Source: an uncultured Pirellula sp. (lineage in GTDB: Bacteria; Planctomycetota; Planctomycetia; Pirellulales; Pirellulaceae). From it: DNA of 6,579 nt. The position numbers and the translations under genes were made by a program. Positions 6,568 through 6,579 of the stretch are shown piece by piece; positions within the stretch are counted from its first letter, which is position 1, and every line of letters begins with the position of its first letter. The stretch lies in NCBI GenBank assembly GCA_903892365.1, contig CAITIF010000464.1:1-6579 (forward strand), in the 5' to 3' direction. The notes below the pieces were generated by a model. The model worked only from the letters and a program-made list of their open reading frames with translations. It was not told the origin of the DNA and did not search any database.

Positions 6568-6579
6568 GATTCAATTCCG

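Noticed and set aside
1..6579. CRISPR array, tRNA, rRNA, insertion sequence or toxin-antitoxin genes
   Set aside because: No spaced direct repeats, RNA-gene signature sequences, transposase motifs, terminal inverted repeats or small paired genes were seen on either strand.

Overview
The window looks like chromosomal DNA from a planctomycete, most likely of the Rhodopirellula/Pirellulaceae type. The basis is family content: a cytochrome-like PSCyt1-DUF1549-DUF1553 protein lies directly upstream of a DUF1501 protein, a pair expanded in Planctomycetota and a few relatives. The GC content is moderate, and a GC-rich palindromic repeat at the right edge resembles intergenic repeats I recall from Rhodopirellula-type genomes. 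No taxonomic search was possible.

All three credible genes are on the minus strand, so transcription runs from right to left. At the right edge (about 6417-6579) is a non-coding leader with the GC-rich repeat and a small hairpin just before the preferred start of the first gene. Next is a very large exported protein (2664-6416, possibly longer at its N-terminus). It carries a CxxCH cytochrome domain, a DUF1549 domain with a second CxxCH, two tandem beta-rich modules that look like diverged copies of each other, and a C-terminal DUF1553 domain. Twenty-two bases later comes a DUF1501 protein (1235-2641) with a twin-arginine signal and an alkaline-phosphatase/sulfatase-like layout. After a 107-base gap containing a perfect 7-bp inverted repeat and a good ribosome binding site, a PstS-like periplasmic phosphate-binding protein follows (57-1127). 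The last 56 bases at the left edge hold nothing recognisable.

The first two genes almost certainly form one transcription unit. Such pairs are usually co-inherited and exported, but their biochemical role has not been established. The PstS-like gene may be the third gene of the unit or may have its own promoter in the 107-base gap. No transporter permease or ATPase gene lies in the window, so the partner of the binding protein is not visible.

The most unusual thing here is the architecture of the large protein: a repeated unit of helical linker, G-x-F-E-[ML] motif and beta-rich domain sits between DUF1549 and DUF1553. I see no clear evidence of a wholly new defence, mobile or RNA system.
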